Origin: an uncultured Clostridia bacterium
GTDB lineage: Bacteria; Bacillota; Clostridia; Oscillospirales; Oscillospiraceae
Assembly (NCBI GenBank): GCA_945948185.1
Contig: CAMFAL010000004.1
Span: 1 to 64,000 of the forward strand
Direction: 5' to 3'
Length of the DNA stretch: 64,000 bases
Shown: positions 36,928 to 46,793 of the stretch, one piece after another
Layout of the letters: each line of letters begins with the position of its first letter
Numbering within the stretch: position 1 is the first letter of the stretch
Notes under the pieces: model-generated
What the model saw: the letters and a program-made list of their open reading frames with translations, nothing else
The model's database searches: none
What the model was told of the DNA's origin: nothing
Made by a program: the position numbers and the translations under genes

Positions 36928-39900
36928 TCAGTATTCCATCTCGCCGGTATAGACCAGCTTGGCGTCACCGGTGAGGGTCACCCGCTCATCGGTATAGTTG
37001 ACAATCAGGTCTCCACCCTTGGCCCGGACGGTAACATCCCGGCCCTTTTCGCACAAGCCGTTGGCCACAGCCGCCACCACCGCCGCGCAGGCGCCGGTAC
37101 CGCAGGCCATGGTCTCACCGCTGCCCCGCTCCCAGACACGCATCTTAATGGTGCTAGGGTTGACCACACGGATGAACTCCGTGTTGACCCGCTCCGGGAA
37201 GTAGGGGGCGTGCTCGAACCGGGGACCGATGAAATCGATATCCACCGCATCCACCCGGGGGCAGAACACCACGCAGTGGGGGTTGCCCATGTCCACGCAG
37301 GTGATGTTGTAGGGGCGGCCACCGATGCGGACGGGGTAATCCACCACCGTCTGTTCGGGGATGGCGAATTTCAGCGCCGCCGTGTCCAGGGTGGCATAGC
37401 CCATATCCACGCAGGCGGAGGTCACCTTGCCGCCGGCGGTATAGAGCTTCACGGTCTTGACGCCCTTGCCGGTCTCGATAGTCAGCTCGTCCTTTTTGAC
37501 GATCCCGTTATCGTACAGGTACTTGCCCATGCACCGCAGGGCGTTGCCGGCCATCATACCCTCGCTTCCGTCGGCGTTGAACATACGCATCTTGGCGTCA
37601 GCCTTCCGGGAGTGCTCCATGAGCACGATGCCGTCGGCGCCCACGCCGTAATGGCGGTCGCAGAAGGTGATGCACAGGGACTCGGGGCAGGTGATCTCCC
37701 CGTTCCAGTTCTCCAGGAAAATATAGTCATTGCCGCAGGTCTGCATCTTGGCAAACTTCAGCTTCTGACGCTCGGTCCGCAGGTGGCAGATGTCCACCAG
37801 CTCCGTGTTGTGCTGGGTGTACCGGGAGGCCAAAATGTCCGTCAGGGCGTTGGCCGTATCCAGAGAGGTCAGGCAGGGAATGCCCAGCTGGACGCAGCGG
37901 TGATTCAGGTGGATGAAATCCTTGATATAGCCGGGCTCCGTGGAGCCGGTGAGGATGACATAGTCGATCTTCCCCTCCTCCAGCAGCTGGAACACCCGGT
38001 TGTCCTGGCCCAACTTGCCCACGATCTCCACATCAGTGCCCAGCTGGGAAATCTCATGGGCGGTGCGCTCCGTGGCGTAGAGCTTGAAGCCCATGTCATC
38101 CAACTTCCGGGCGATGTTGACAATCTCCGGCTGGTCCCGGCGGTTGACGGAGATGAGCACACCCGCGTGCTCAGGCTTCTCCACCTTGTATCCGGCAGAG
38201 ACCAAGCCCTTGAAGAGAGCCTCCTGCATGTTCTTGCCAAGGCCCAGCACTTCACCGGTGGACTTCATCTCAGGGGACAGGGCGGCGTTGGCGTCGGTAA
38301 TCTTCTCGAAGGAAAAGACGGGGACCTTGACCGCCACATAGGGGGGCTGCTGGTACAGGCCGGTGCCGTAGCCCAGGGAGGCCAGGGGCTGGCCCACCAT
38401 GACCCGAGAAGCCAGGTCCACCATGGGTACGCCGGTAACCTTGGAGATATAGGGCACGGTACGGGAGGCGCGGGGATTCACCTCGATGACGTACAGCTCG
38501 CCTTGGTAAATAAGATATTGGATGTTGATGAGGCCCTTGGTGCCCAGGGACAGGGCCAGCTTTTCAGAGCACTCAATGATGACCTCCAGCATCTTATCGC
38601 TGATGGAGAAGGGCGGGTACACGGCGATGGAGTCACCGGAATGGACGCCGGTGCGCTCGATGTGCTGCATGACGCCTGGGATCAGCACGTCCTTGCCGTC
38701 GGAGATGACGTCCACCTCCAGCTCCTTGCCCATGAGATACTGGTCCACCAGGACAGGGTTCTCGATCTTGCCGGAGAGGATGACCTCCATGTAGGTCCGC
38801 ACGTCCTCGTCGTTGTGGGCAATGACCATGTTCTGGCCGCCGATGACGTAGGAGGGACGCAGCAGCACGGGATAGCCCAGCTCATGGGCGGCGTCCAGGG
38901 CGCCCTGCATACCGGTGATGCCCATGCCCCGGGGGCGCTTGATGTGGAACCGCTCCAGCAGCTCGTCGAACCGCTCCCGGTCCTCGGCCATGTCGATGGA
39001 TTCGGCGGAGGTACCCAGGATGGGGATGCCGTGGCTGTCCAGGAACTGGGTCAGCTTGATGGCCGTCTGACCGCCGAAGGCCACCACGACGCCCACGGGC
39101 TTCTCCACCTCAATGATGTGCATGACATCCTCGGGGAACAGGGGCTCAAAGTACAGGCGGTCGGCGGTGTCATAGTCGGTGGAGACAGTCTCCGGGTTGT
39201 TATTGACAATGACCACCTCGTAGCCCAGCTCCTTCAATGTCCACACACAGTGGACAGAGGAGTAGTCGAACTCAATGCCCTGGCCGATGCGGATGGGGCC
39301 GGAGCCCAACACCATGATAACGGGCTTACCGCTGCGGGGGAAGGTGCGGGATTCGCAGAATTGATCAAAAGAGGAGTAGAAATAGGGGGTCTCGGCGTCA
39401 AATTCAGCGCCGCAGGTATCCACCATCTTGTAGACGGCGGTCTTGCTGTCACAGGGCAGGCTGTCCGCTCCGGAAAGACGCAGCAGGGTGGTATCGGGAT
39501 AGCCCATCTTCTTGCCGGTTTCGTAGTGTTCGGCGGTGAGGCCTTCCTTTTCCAAAGCCAGCTCGAAGCCGGCCATCTTCTTCAGCTTGGCCAGGAACCA
39601 GCGGTCGATCTTGGTGATGCTGTGGATCTCCCCGATGGAGATGCCGGATTTCAAGGCCTCGAACACGGTGAACAGCCGGTGGTCATCCACCCGGCGCAGC
39701 CGCTCCCAGATGGGGGCCGTGTCCTCCGGGTCCTTCTTGCGGTTCAGGCTGTCCTGACCAATCTCCGCGCCCCGGACGGCCTTCATCAAGGCCATTTCGA
39801 AGCTGGGTGCGATGGACATGACCTCGCCGGTGGCCTTCATCTTGGTGCCCAGGGTACGGCTGGCGTCGGCAAACTTGTCGAAGGGCCACTTGGGCATCTT

Positions 39901-40965
39901 CACCACGATGTAGTCCAGAGTAGGCTCGAAGCAGGCGCAGGTCTTGCCGGTGATGTCGTTCTTGATCTCGTCCAGGGTATAGCCCAGGGCGATCTTGGTG
40001 GTGATCTTGGCAATGGGATAGCCGGTGGCCTTGGAGGCCAGGGCGGAGGAGCGGCTGACACGGGGGTTCACCTCGATGACCGCGTACTCAAAGCTGTCGG
40101 GATTCAGGGCCAGCTGCACGTTGCAGCCGCCCACGATGCCAAGGTGCGTGATGATGTCCAGAGAGGCCTTGCGGAGCATCTGGAACTCCTTGTCCGCCAG
40201 GGTCTGGGTGGGGGCCACCACGATGGAGTCGCCGGTGTGGACGCCCACGGGGTCCAGGTTCTCCATGGAGCAGACGGCGATGACGTTGCCAACGCCGTCC
40301 CGCATGGTCTCAAACTCAATTTCCTTCCAGCCAAAGATGGCCTTCTCCACCAGCACCTGGGTGATGGGGGATGCGTCCAGACCGGTCTGGGCGATGATGC
40401 GCAGCTCCGCCGACGTTTGGGCCGCGCCGCCGCCTGCGCCGCCCAGAGTGAAGGCGGGACGGACGATGACGGGATAGCCGATGCGGTCGGCCACCTTGAG
40501 GGCGTCCTCCACGGTCTCGGCAATGTCGGAGGCGATGACCGGCTGGCCGATCTCCGCCATGGCTTCCTTAAACAGTTCCCGGTCCTCGGCCCGGGAGATG
40601 ACCTTGGCGTCGGTGCCCAGCAGGCGGACGCCCTGCTCCTGGAGGAAGCCCTCCTTATCCAGCTGCATAGCCAGGGTCAGGCCGGTCTGGCCGCCCAGGC
40701 CCGCCAGGATGGAGTCGGGCCGCTCCTTGAGGATGATGCGCTTGATGGTCTCGGTGGTCAGGGGCTCCAGGTAGATCTCATCCGCCATGGCCTGGTCGGT
40801 CATAATGGTGGCGGGGTTGGAGTTGCACAGCACCACGTTGACGCCGGCTTCTTTCAGAATGCGGCAGGCCTGAGCGCCGGCGTAGTCGAACTCAGCGGCC
40901 TGGCCGATGACGATGGGGCCAGAGCCGATGACTAGGACTTTTTTGATGGAAGTATCCAAAGGCAT
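36928..40965 (-). CDS. carB-dapF: Carbamoyl-phosphate synthase large subunit fused to diaminopimelate epimerase-like domain
   Basis: 1345 aa: about 1068-aa CarB (both ATP-grasp halves) followed without stop by a DapF domain (KMQTCGNDYIFLENW ... RVWERGSGETMACGTGACA). Confidence 0.93.
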   Translation of the reverse strand: MPLDTSIKKVLVIGSGPIVIGQAAEFDYAGAQACRILKEAGVNVVLCNSNPATIMTDQAMADEIYLEPLTTETIKRIILKERPDSILAGLGGQTGLTLAMQLDKEGFLQEQGVRLLGTDAKVISRAEDRELFKEAMAEIGQPVIASDIAETVEDALKVADRIGYPVIVRPAFTLGGAGGGAAQTSAELRIIAQTGLDASPITQVLVEKAIFGWKEIEFETMRDGVGNVIAVCSMENLDPVGVHTGDSIVVAPTQTLADKEFQMLRKASLDIITHLGIVGGCNVQLALNPDSFEYAVIEVNPRVSRSSALASKATGYPIAKITTKIALGYTLDEIKNDITGKTCACFEPTLDYIVVKMPKWPFDKFADASRTLGTKMKATGEVMSIAPSFEMALMKAVRGAEIGQDSLNRKKDPEDTAPIWERLRRVDDHRLFTVFEALKSGISIGEIHSITKIDRWFLAKLKKMAGFELALEKEGLTAEHYETGKKMGYPDTTLLRLSGADSLPCDSKTAVYKMVDTCGAEFDAETPYFYSSFDQFCESRTFPRSGKPVIMVLGSGPIRIGQGIEFDYSSVHCVWTLKELGYEVVIVNNNPETVSTDYDTADRLYFEPLFPEDVMHIIEVEKPVGVVVAFGGQTAIKLTQFLDSHGIPILGTSAESIDMAEDRERFDELLERFHIKRPRGMGITGMQGALDAAHELGYPVLLRPSYVIGGQNMVIAHNDEDVRTYMEVILSGKIENPVLVDQYLMGKELEVDVISDGKDVLIPGVMQHIERTGVHSGDSIAVYPPFSISDKMLEVIIECSEKLALSLGTKGLINIQYLIYQGELYVIEVNPRASRTVPYISKVTGVPMVDLASRVMVGQPLASLGYGTGLYQQPPYVAVKVPVFSFEKITDANAALSPEMKSTGEVLGLGKNMQEALFKGLVSAGYKVEKPEHAGVLISVNRRDQPEIVNIARKLDDMGFKLYATERTAHEISQLGTDVEIVGKLGQDNRVFQLLEEGKIDYVILTGSTEPGYIKDFIHLNHRCVQLGIPCLTSLDTANALTDILASRYTQHNTELVDICHLRTERQKLKFAKMQTCGNDYIFLENWNGEITCPESLCITFCDRHYGVGADGIVLMEHSRKADAKMRMFNADGSEGMMAGNALRCMGKYLYDNGIVKKDELTIETGKGVKTVKLYTAGGKVTSACVDMGYATLDTAALKFAIPEQTVVDYPVRIGGRPYNITCVDMGNPHCVVFCPRVDAVDIDFIGPRFEHAPYFPERVNTEFIRVVNPSTIKMRVWERGSGETMACGTGACAAVVAAVANGLCEKGRDVTVRAKGGDLIVNYTDERVTLTGDAKLVYTGEMEY

Positions 40966-42029
40966 TACAGCTCGCCTCCTTTCATCAGTTCCATAAAGCG
41001 GTCAAAGAGGAAGGATGTGTCTTTCGGTCCGGTGCAGGCTTCCGGGTGGAACTGCACGGTAAAGGCTTTCAGGTCGGGGTAGTCGATGCCCTCGCAGGTG
41101 CCGTCGTTGGCATTGGCGAAGGAGAGGCGGCCGGTCTTGATGCTGTCAGAATCCACAGCATAGCCGTGGTTCTGGCTGGTAATATAGGTGCGGACACCGT
41201 TCACGTCCCGGACAGGCTGGTTCACACCCCGGTGGCCGTATTTCAGCTTGTAGGTCTTTCCACCGGCGGCCAGGGCCGTCAGCTGGTGGCCCAGGCAGAT
41301 GCCGAACATGGGGACCTTGCCCAGCAGCTTTTTGATCTGTTCGATCTGATAGACATTTTCCGCCGGGTCACCGGGGCCGTTGGACAGCATGACGCCGTCG
41401 GGATCCGCCGCCAGAATGTCCTCAGCGGAGGTTATGGCGGGCAGGACGGTGACGGTACAGCCCCGCTTCTGCAGCTCCCGTACGATATTGCGCTTGGCGC
41501 CGTAGTCAATGAGGGAGACCTTGAATGTCTCCTCCCCTACCGCCGGGTGAACAGCGGGCTCCTTGCAGGTAACAGCCTCCACCACACCGGTGACGGCGTA
41601 GGTGGCAACCGGCCTCAGGTCGGCGGGTACCTCGTCGCAGATGGCGGCGTTCATAACGCCGTGCTCCCGGATGATGCGGGTCAGCTCCCGGGTGTCCACG
41701 CCGTACAGGCCCGGTACGCCCTGCTCCTTTAAATAGGTGTCCAGATCGCAGTCCGTGCGGAAATTGGACGGGGCGTCACACCACTCCCGCACCACGTAGC
41801 CTCTGACGCAGCATTCGCCCTCGAAATCCTCCCGGATGATGCCGTAGTTGCCCATGAGGGGATAGGTCTGCATAACGATCTGCCCCGCGTAGCTGGGGTC
41901 CGTCAGGGTCTCGATGTAGCCGCACATGCCGGTGGTGAATACCAGTTCGCCCACGGCGTCAGCCCCGGCGCCGAAGCGGATGCCCTCGAACACCCGGCCA
42001 TCCTGGAGCACCAAATAGCCCTTTTTCAT
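40965..42029 (-). CDS. carA: Carbamoyl-phosphate synthase small subunit
   Basis: MCGYIETLTDPSYAGQIVMQTYPLMGNYGI, PMFGICLGHQLTALAAGGKTYKLKYGHRGVNQPV. Confidence 0.97.
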   Translation of the reverse strand: MKKGYLVLQDGRVFEGIRFGAGADAVGELVFTTGMCGYIETLTDPSYAGQIVMQTYPLMGNYGIIREDFEGECCVRGYVVREWCDAPSNFRTDCDLDTYLKEQGVPGLYGVDTRELTRIIREHGVMNAAICDEVPADLRPVATYAVTGVVEAVTCKEPAVHPAVGEETFKVSLIDYGAKRNIVRELQKRGCTVTVLPAITSAEDILAADPDGVMLSNGPGDPAENVYQIEQIKKLLGKVPMFGICLGHQLTALAAGGKTYKLKYGHRGVNQPVRDVNGVRTYITSQNHGYAVDSDSIKTGRLSFANANDGTCEGIDYPDLKAFTVQFHPEACTGPKDTSFLFDRFMELMKGGEL

Positions 42030-42250
42030 AGCTTCCTCCTACCTTTTGCCCGTACTTTCCCATTTTTTATGATTTCCATGCTATTATGATGGTTTTTTCT
42101 CCAACAGTCAACGACTCCGCACATGTTCAGCGGTAGACTTTCTCTGCGGATAGGTACTACTTTTTGTGCATTTTCGCAAAGGTGGACCTATCCCGCCATT
42201 GCAGGGTTCTTTAGATTCATGTGGAATCCCCGGCAGATCCGAAAAAGTGC

Positions 42251-42286
42251 AGAACAGGACGGCGCGAAATTGCGCCGTCCTGTTCT
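42251..42286. terminator. Terminator between lrp-like gene and carA
   Basis: agaacaggacggcgc-gaaatt-gcgccgtcctgttct, 15-bp perfect stem. Confidence 0.8.
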
Positions 42287-42287
42287 C

Positions 42288-42725
42288 TTAAACGTCTTCC
42301 AATGGAAACTGGGCACCCTTGCGCTGATGAAGACAGAAATAAGATTCCGTGGTGGCAACCTGTTGAAAGGACTCCACCAGAGTCTGGAAGGAAGCCATAT
42401 CCTTGCAGATGACCCGCAGCATCAATCCGGTGCGGCCGGCCAGGTCCCAGGCAGCCACCACCTCCGGCCTGTCCTCAATCAACTGGCAAAGACTCTGCTC
42501 CGCGCCGGCGTGCGCGGTCACCAGCATCATAACCTCGATCTCATATCCCGTGGCCGCGGCGCTGATGTCCGCGTGGTAACCCCGGATGACCTGCTGCTCC
42601 TCCAGCCGGTGCACCCGTTCCGCTGTGGCCGGTACGCTCATGGAAATCTGCTCGGCCAACGCCGTCATGGTGATCCGTGCATCCTGCTGTAATATGCGCA
42701 GAATGCGGCGGTCTGTCGTATCCAT
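42288..42725 (-). CDS. Lrp/AsnC-family transcriptional regulator
   Basis: MDTTDRRILRILQQDARITMTALAEQISMSVPATAERVHRLEEQQVIRGYHADI. Confidence 0.92.
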   Translation of the reverse strand: MDTTDRRILRILQQDARITMTALAEQISMSVPATAERVHRLEEQQVIRGYHADISAAATGYEIEVMMLVTAHAGAEQSLCQLIEDRPEVVAAWDLAGRTGLMLRVICKDMASFQTLVESFQQVATTESYFCLHQRKGAQFPLEDV

Positions 42726-42890
42726 TGTGGATGCCTCCTCAAAGTGTTCTTTAAAATCGGAATGTATTCTAGCGAAATTCCTTTGAAACGTCAAGTTATT
42801 TGGGCATAACTTCTTATTTTAGGTATTTAATTTTGTTTATATTGCCGGTATACTACGTGTTGTTAAGAAAAAAACAAGGAGGTATTCAAC

Positions 42891-43103
42891 ATGGATACGA
42901 AGAAGGAAAAGAAAATCATCCACCGCGCCTGGGGCGTTGTGGCTGCGCTGATGGTGGTTATGGTAGGCGCAATCCTGGAGGAAGTCGGCGCTGTTAAGGG
43001 CAGCACGATGTACTACATCAGCGGCATGATGGCGCTCCTGGCCTTTATCGGCGCTTCCGGCTATTGTGCCCATACCCTGACCGAGCTGGAAAAGCTGGGC
43101 TAA
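42891..43103 (+). CDS. Small two-TM membrane protein of unknown function (70 aa)
   Basis: RBS aaggagg upstream; two hydrophobic segments. Confidence 0.65.
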   Translation: MDTKKEKKIIHRAWGVVAALMVVMVGAILEEVGAVKGSTMYYISGMMALLAFIGASGYCAHTLTELEKLG

Positions 43104-43358
43104 GCCTCGGAATCGCTGCCAGATCAGCCACCGTTTCAAAAAAGCGCAGATCTGCGGCCCGGACCAGACGCCGCCCCCGGACAGAGCTGAAAAACCTGCG
43201 GGTTTCTCAAAAGTTCTTCCGGGGGAACGATCTGGAATTTTCCTGGCGGGCAAGCCCACCCTTAGGGCGGATGTGTCATCATTTGTATTTATATTTTACT
43301 GTATTGTAATATTTTCCCTCCTTTTTCCTGATAATCTGAGGAAAAAGGGGGGATTTTT

Positions 43359-44327
43359 ATGAGGCGTCTGTCCGCTTTTTTACTGTGTGTGCTGCTCCTG
43401 TCCGGCTACACCGCCGCTCCGGCACCCGCAGCGGAGACGGCAGAAGCCCCTGCGCCCATCCCAGAGGAGACCACAGGCGTCACCCTGACCATCGGTCGAA
43501 AACTGGCTCTGCCGGTGACGGAGGACGGCATCCGGGCCTACTACCAGTCCTTGGACGGGTTTGATCGGTATGTATTGGGCATCCGGGAGGAAAACGGCGA
43601 TTTTCTGGTCTGGTCCGCTGCCATGCCTTACACGGATACCGGGGAAGCTCCGGATGAGGATACCCGGTTCGACTGGATCTTTGGGGAAACCGGGTATTGC
43701 TATGCCCTGTTGGAAGGGCGGTACACCATGGATGAGGTCCTGTTCGCCGGCCAGGGCAGTATCACGCTGAACGCCGCTGACGAACAGAGCGGCCCCATTA
43801 CCATCTCCGCCGGCTTAGACCGCTCCCTGATAAACACCGATACGGGAGAACCTGTCCCGCAGCAGAATGGGCTGTACTGCGCTGCAGAGGTCCGTGCTTC
43901 TCCGCGGGAAATCCCGCTCCAGGATATCACCATACTCACCTTGCCGGGAAACAGCACCGCCGCCTCTCTGGAGGCGGTCTATCCCGGTGCCGATTCCTTG
44001 GAGCTGGTATTCGACACCTCAGAGCAGGCGGCGTTTCCCCAGTTACAGATTTGCTATAACGAATCCCTTGGGCAACTGTCACTGACGTGTCTGGAGACCG
44101 ACCTGCGCTGTACCGTCTCCGGCAGCAATCTCTATATGAAGGACATCCGGGCCGAACATCGTGACACCTATACCACCGTCACCTGCTTTCTGGGGACAGC
44201 ATTGCCGGAGGAATCCTGGATGCACAGCGCCCATGCCAACGCCATCCAGGTGGAAACAGCATTTCTCCCCGGCTATGACTGGAGCAAAGGTGTCCTCCGC
44301 CTGACCTTCCGGCCCTTTATGGGATGA
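43359..44327 (+). CDS. Secreted or membrane-anchored protein of unknown function
   Basis: Signal peptide MRRLSAFLLCVLLLSGYTAAPAPA; no family recognised. Confidence 0.7.
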   Translation: MRRLSAFLLCVLLLSGYTAAPAPAAETAEAPAPIPEETTGVTLTIGRKLALPVTEDGIRAYYQSLDGFDRYVLGIREENGDFLVWSAAMPYTDTGEAPDEDTRFDWIFGETGYCYALLEGRYTMDEVLFAGQGSITLNAADEQSGPITISAGLDRSLINTDTGEPVPQQNGLYCAAEVRASPREIPLQDITILTLPGNSTAASLEAVYPGADSLELVFDTSEQAAFPQLQICYNESLGQLSLTCLETDLRCTVSGSNLYMKDIRAEHRDTYTTVTCFLGTALPEESWMHSAHANAIQVETAFLPGYDWSKGVLRLTFRPFMG

Positions 44328-44336
44328 CGAAAAAAC

Positions 44337-44367
44337 CTGGAGAAAGGAAATCCTTTCTCCAGATTTT
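44337..44367. terminator. Bidirectional terminator
   Basis: ctggagaaagg-aaat-cctttctccag then attttttatt. Confidence 0.85.
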
Positions 44368-44952
44368 TTATTTGCTTTCCGCTTTGTCGGCGGCCGCCTC
44401 CGCGATCTTCCGGCGGGTCCGGCGGTCGATCTCCGCTTTCAGCCGCTGGAGGTAGGGCGCGGCCTTTACCCGCTCCGCGCCGTAGGTCAGCTGCAGCCCA
44501 TATTCCAGGGGCAGCCAGGTGGCAATATCCGCCTCGTCGTGCTGGATGACAGCTTCCAGATTGTCCAAAGCCTTATAAATCCGGGCCTCCGGGGTCTCCA
44601 GAGCGTCCATCTCCCGCAAGAGCGCCAGCAGCTCGGGTCCCTGAGGTGCCGGGAAACTGCCGACCCAGGCCTCCAGCAGTTCCTCCTCCCGTTGGCCGGC
44701 TCCCTCGCTCTTTTCAAAGGCGGGGATGTCTCCGGTGAAGGCCTCTCCCAGGTCGTGGATCAGGCACATGCGGAGCACGTGGTCCATGTCCGCCTCCGGG
44801 AACTCATCCCGGAGCAGCAGGGCCATCAGCGCCAGCCGCCAGCTGTGCTCCGCCACGCTCTCCTTCCGTCCACTGGAAGTGTAGCTGTGCCGGGTATTGC
44901 ACTTCAGCTTTTCCGCCACGGACAGAATGTCCAGCAGTTTTCCTGGCTCCAT
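44368..44952 (-). CDS. HD-domain hydrolase (YfbR-like)
   Basis: RKESVAEHSWRLALMALLL...LIHDLGEAFTGDIPAF. Confidence 0.85.
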   Translation of the reverse strand: MEPGKLLDILSVAEKLKCNTRHSYTSSGRKESVAEHSWRLALMALLLRDEFPEADMDHVLRMCLIHDLGEAFTGDIPAFEKSEGAGQREEELLEAWVGSFPAPQGPELLALLREMDALETPEARIYKALDNLEAVIQHDEADIATWLPLEYGLQLTYGAERVKAAPYLQRLKAEIDRRTRRKIAEAAADKAESK

Positions 44953-44966
44953 CTGTGCCGCCTCCT

Positions 44967-46772
44967 TTATTCATCCAGCTTGAGGACTGCCAGGAAGGCC
45001 TCCGTGGGCACCTGTACGGTACCCAGGGAACGCATTTTCTTTTTGCCCTCCTTCTGCTTTTCCAGCAGCTTCTTTTTCCGGGTCACGTCGCCGCCGTAGC
45101 ACTTGGCCAGCACGTCCTTCCGCATGGCTTTGATGGTCTCCCGGGCAATAATCCGGCCGCCGATGGCCGCCTGGATGGGAATTTCGAACAGCTGGCGGGG
45201 CACGTTCTCCTTCAGCTTTTCGCACAGGCGCCGGGCCCGGGGGTAGGCCTTGTCCTTGTGGGCGATGAAGCTGAGGGCGTCCACCTTGTCGCCGTTGAGC
45301 AGCAGGTCCACCTTCACCAGCTCGCTGGGCCGGTAGTCGGACAGCTCATAGTCCAGGGAAGCATAGCCCTTGGTGTTGGCCTTCAGGGTGTCAAAGAAGT
45401 CGTAGATGATCTCATTCAGGGGCATCTGGTAATGGAGCTCCACCAGGTGGGTGTCCAGATACTGCATGTCCTTGAACTCACCCCGGCGGACCTGGCACAT
45501 GGGCATGATGTTGCCTACATACTCGTTGGGGCTGATGATGTTCACCTTCACGTATGGTTCCTCGGCGTGCTCAATGATGCCCGGGTCCGGGTAGTTGTGA
45601 GGGTTGTCCACCCGCACCATGGTGCCGTCGGTCTTATAGACATTGTAGATGACGGAGGGCAAGGTGGTCACCAGGTCCAGGTCAAACTCCCGCTCCAGCC
45701 GCTCCTGGATGACCTCCATGTGGAGCATGCCCAAAAAGCCGCAGCGGAAGCCGAAGCCCAGAGCTACGGAGGATTCCGGTTCAAAGCTGAGGGAGGCGTC
45801 GTTCAATTGCAGCTTCTCCAGAGCGTCCCGCAGGTCAGGGTATTTGCTGCCGTCCTCGGTGTAGATGCCGCAGTAGACCATGGGCTGCACCGGACGGTAG
45901 CCGGGCAGGGGCTCCGCCGTGGGCTCGGCGGCGTCGGTGACGGTATCGCCCACCCGGGTGTCCTGCACGTTCTTGATAGAGGCGGTGAAATATCCCACCT
46001 CGCCTGCCAGCAGCTCCTGGCAGGGCTCCAGGCCCAATGGCAGCAGGTGGCCGCACTCGATGACCTGGTAACTGGCGCCGGAGGCCATCATCTTCACCGT
46101 CTGGCCCACCCGAAGGGTACCCTCCATGAGCCGCATATAGACAATGACGCCCCGGTAGCTGTCATACTGGCTGTCAAAAATCAGAGCCTTCAGAGGCGCC
46201 TTCTCGTCGCCCGTCGGGGGCGGCACGTTTTTCACCACGTCCTCCAACACGGCCTCGATGTTGATGCCCATTTTGGCAGAGATCTCCGGCGCGTCCATGG
46301 CGGGCAGGCCGATGATGTCCTCCACCTCCTGCTTGGATTTCAGGGGGTCGGCGGCAGGCAGGTCGATCTTGTTGAATACCGGAAGAATCTCCAGGTCATG
46401 CTCCATGGCGAGGTAGGTGTTGGCCAGGGTCTGGGCCTCCACACCCTGGGTGGAATCCACCACCAGAACGGCCCCCTCGCAGGCCGCCAGGGACCGGGAA
46501 ACCTCGTAGTTGAAGTCCACATGGCCCGGGGTGTCGATGAGGTTCAGCTCGTAGGTCTCCCCGTCCTGGGCCTTGTAGTTCAGCCGGACGGCCCGGGCCT
46601 TGATGGTGATGCCTCTCTCCCGCTCCAGGTCCATGTTGTCCAGCAGCTGGTCCGCCATCTGCCGCTGAGCCACCGCCTCGCACTTCTCCAGCAGCCGGTC
46701 CGCCAGCGTGGACTTGCCGTGGTCAATGTGGGCAATGATGGAAAAATTTCGAATATTTGCCTGTTTACTCAT
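44967..46772 (-). CDS. lepA: Elongation factor 4
   Basis: [67 protein letters not shown]. Confidence 0.98.
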   Translation of the reverse strand: MSKQANIRNFSIIAHIDHGKSTLADRLLEKCEAVAQRQMADQLLDNMDLERERGITIKARAVRLNYKAQDGETYELNLIDTPGHVDFNYEVSRSLAACEGAVLVVDSTQGVEAQTLANTYLAMEHDLEILPVFNKIDLPAADPLKSKQEVEDIIGLPAMDAPEISAKMGINIEAVLEDVVKNVPPPTGDEKAPLKALIFDSQYDSYRGVIVYMRLMEGTLRVGQTVKMMASGASYQVIECGHLLPLGLEPCQELLAGEVGYFTASIKNVQDTRVGDTVTDAAEPTAEPLPGYRPVQPMVYCGIYTEDGSKYPDLRDALEKLQLNDASLSFEPESSVALGFGFRCGFLGMLHMEVIQERLEREFDLDLVTTLPSVIYNVYKTDGTMVRVDNPHNYPDPGIIEHAEEPYVKVNIISPNEYVGNIMPMCQVRRGEFKDMQYLDTHLVELHYQMPLNEIIYDFFDTLKANTKGYASLDYELSDYRPSELVKVDLLLNGDKVDALSFIAHKDKAYPRARRLCEKLKENVPRQLFEIPIQAAIGGRIIARETIKAMRKDVLAKCYGGDVTRKKKLLEKQKEGKKKMRSLGTVQVPTEAFLAVLKLDE

Positions 46773-46793
46773 ATATCAAGTACCTCCATGAGG

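Noticed and set aside
36856-40935. 1359-aa plus-strand ORF antisense to carB-dapF
   Set aside because: Same GC-bias mirror-frame artefact; composition (G/H/L/V/Q/D rich) is not protein-like.
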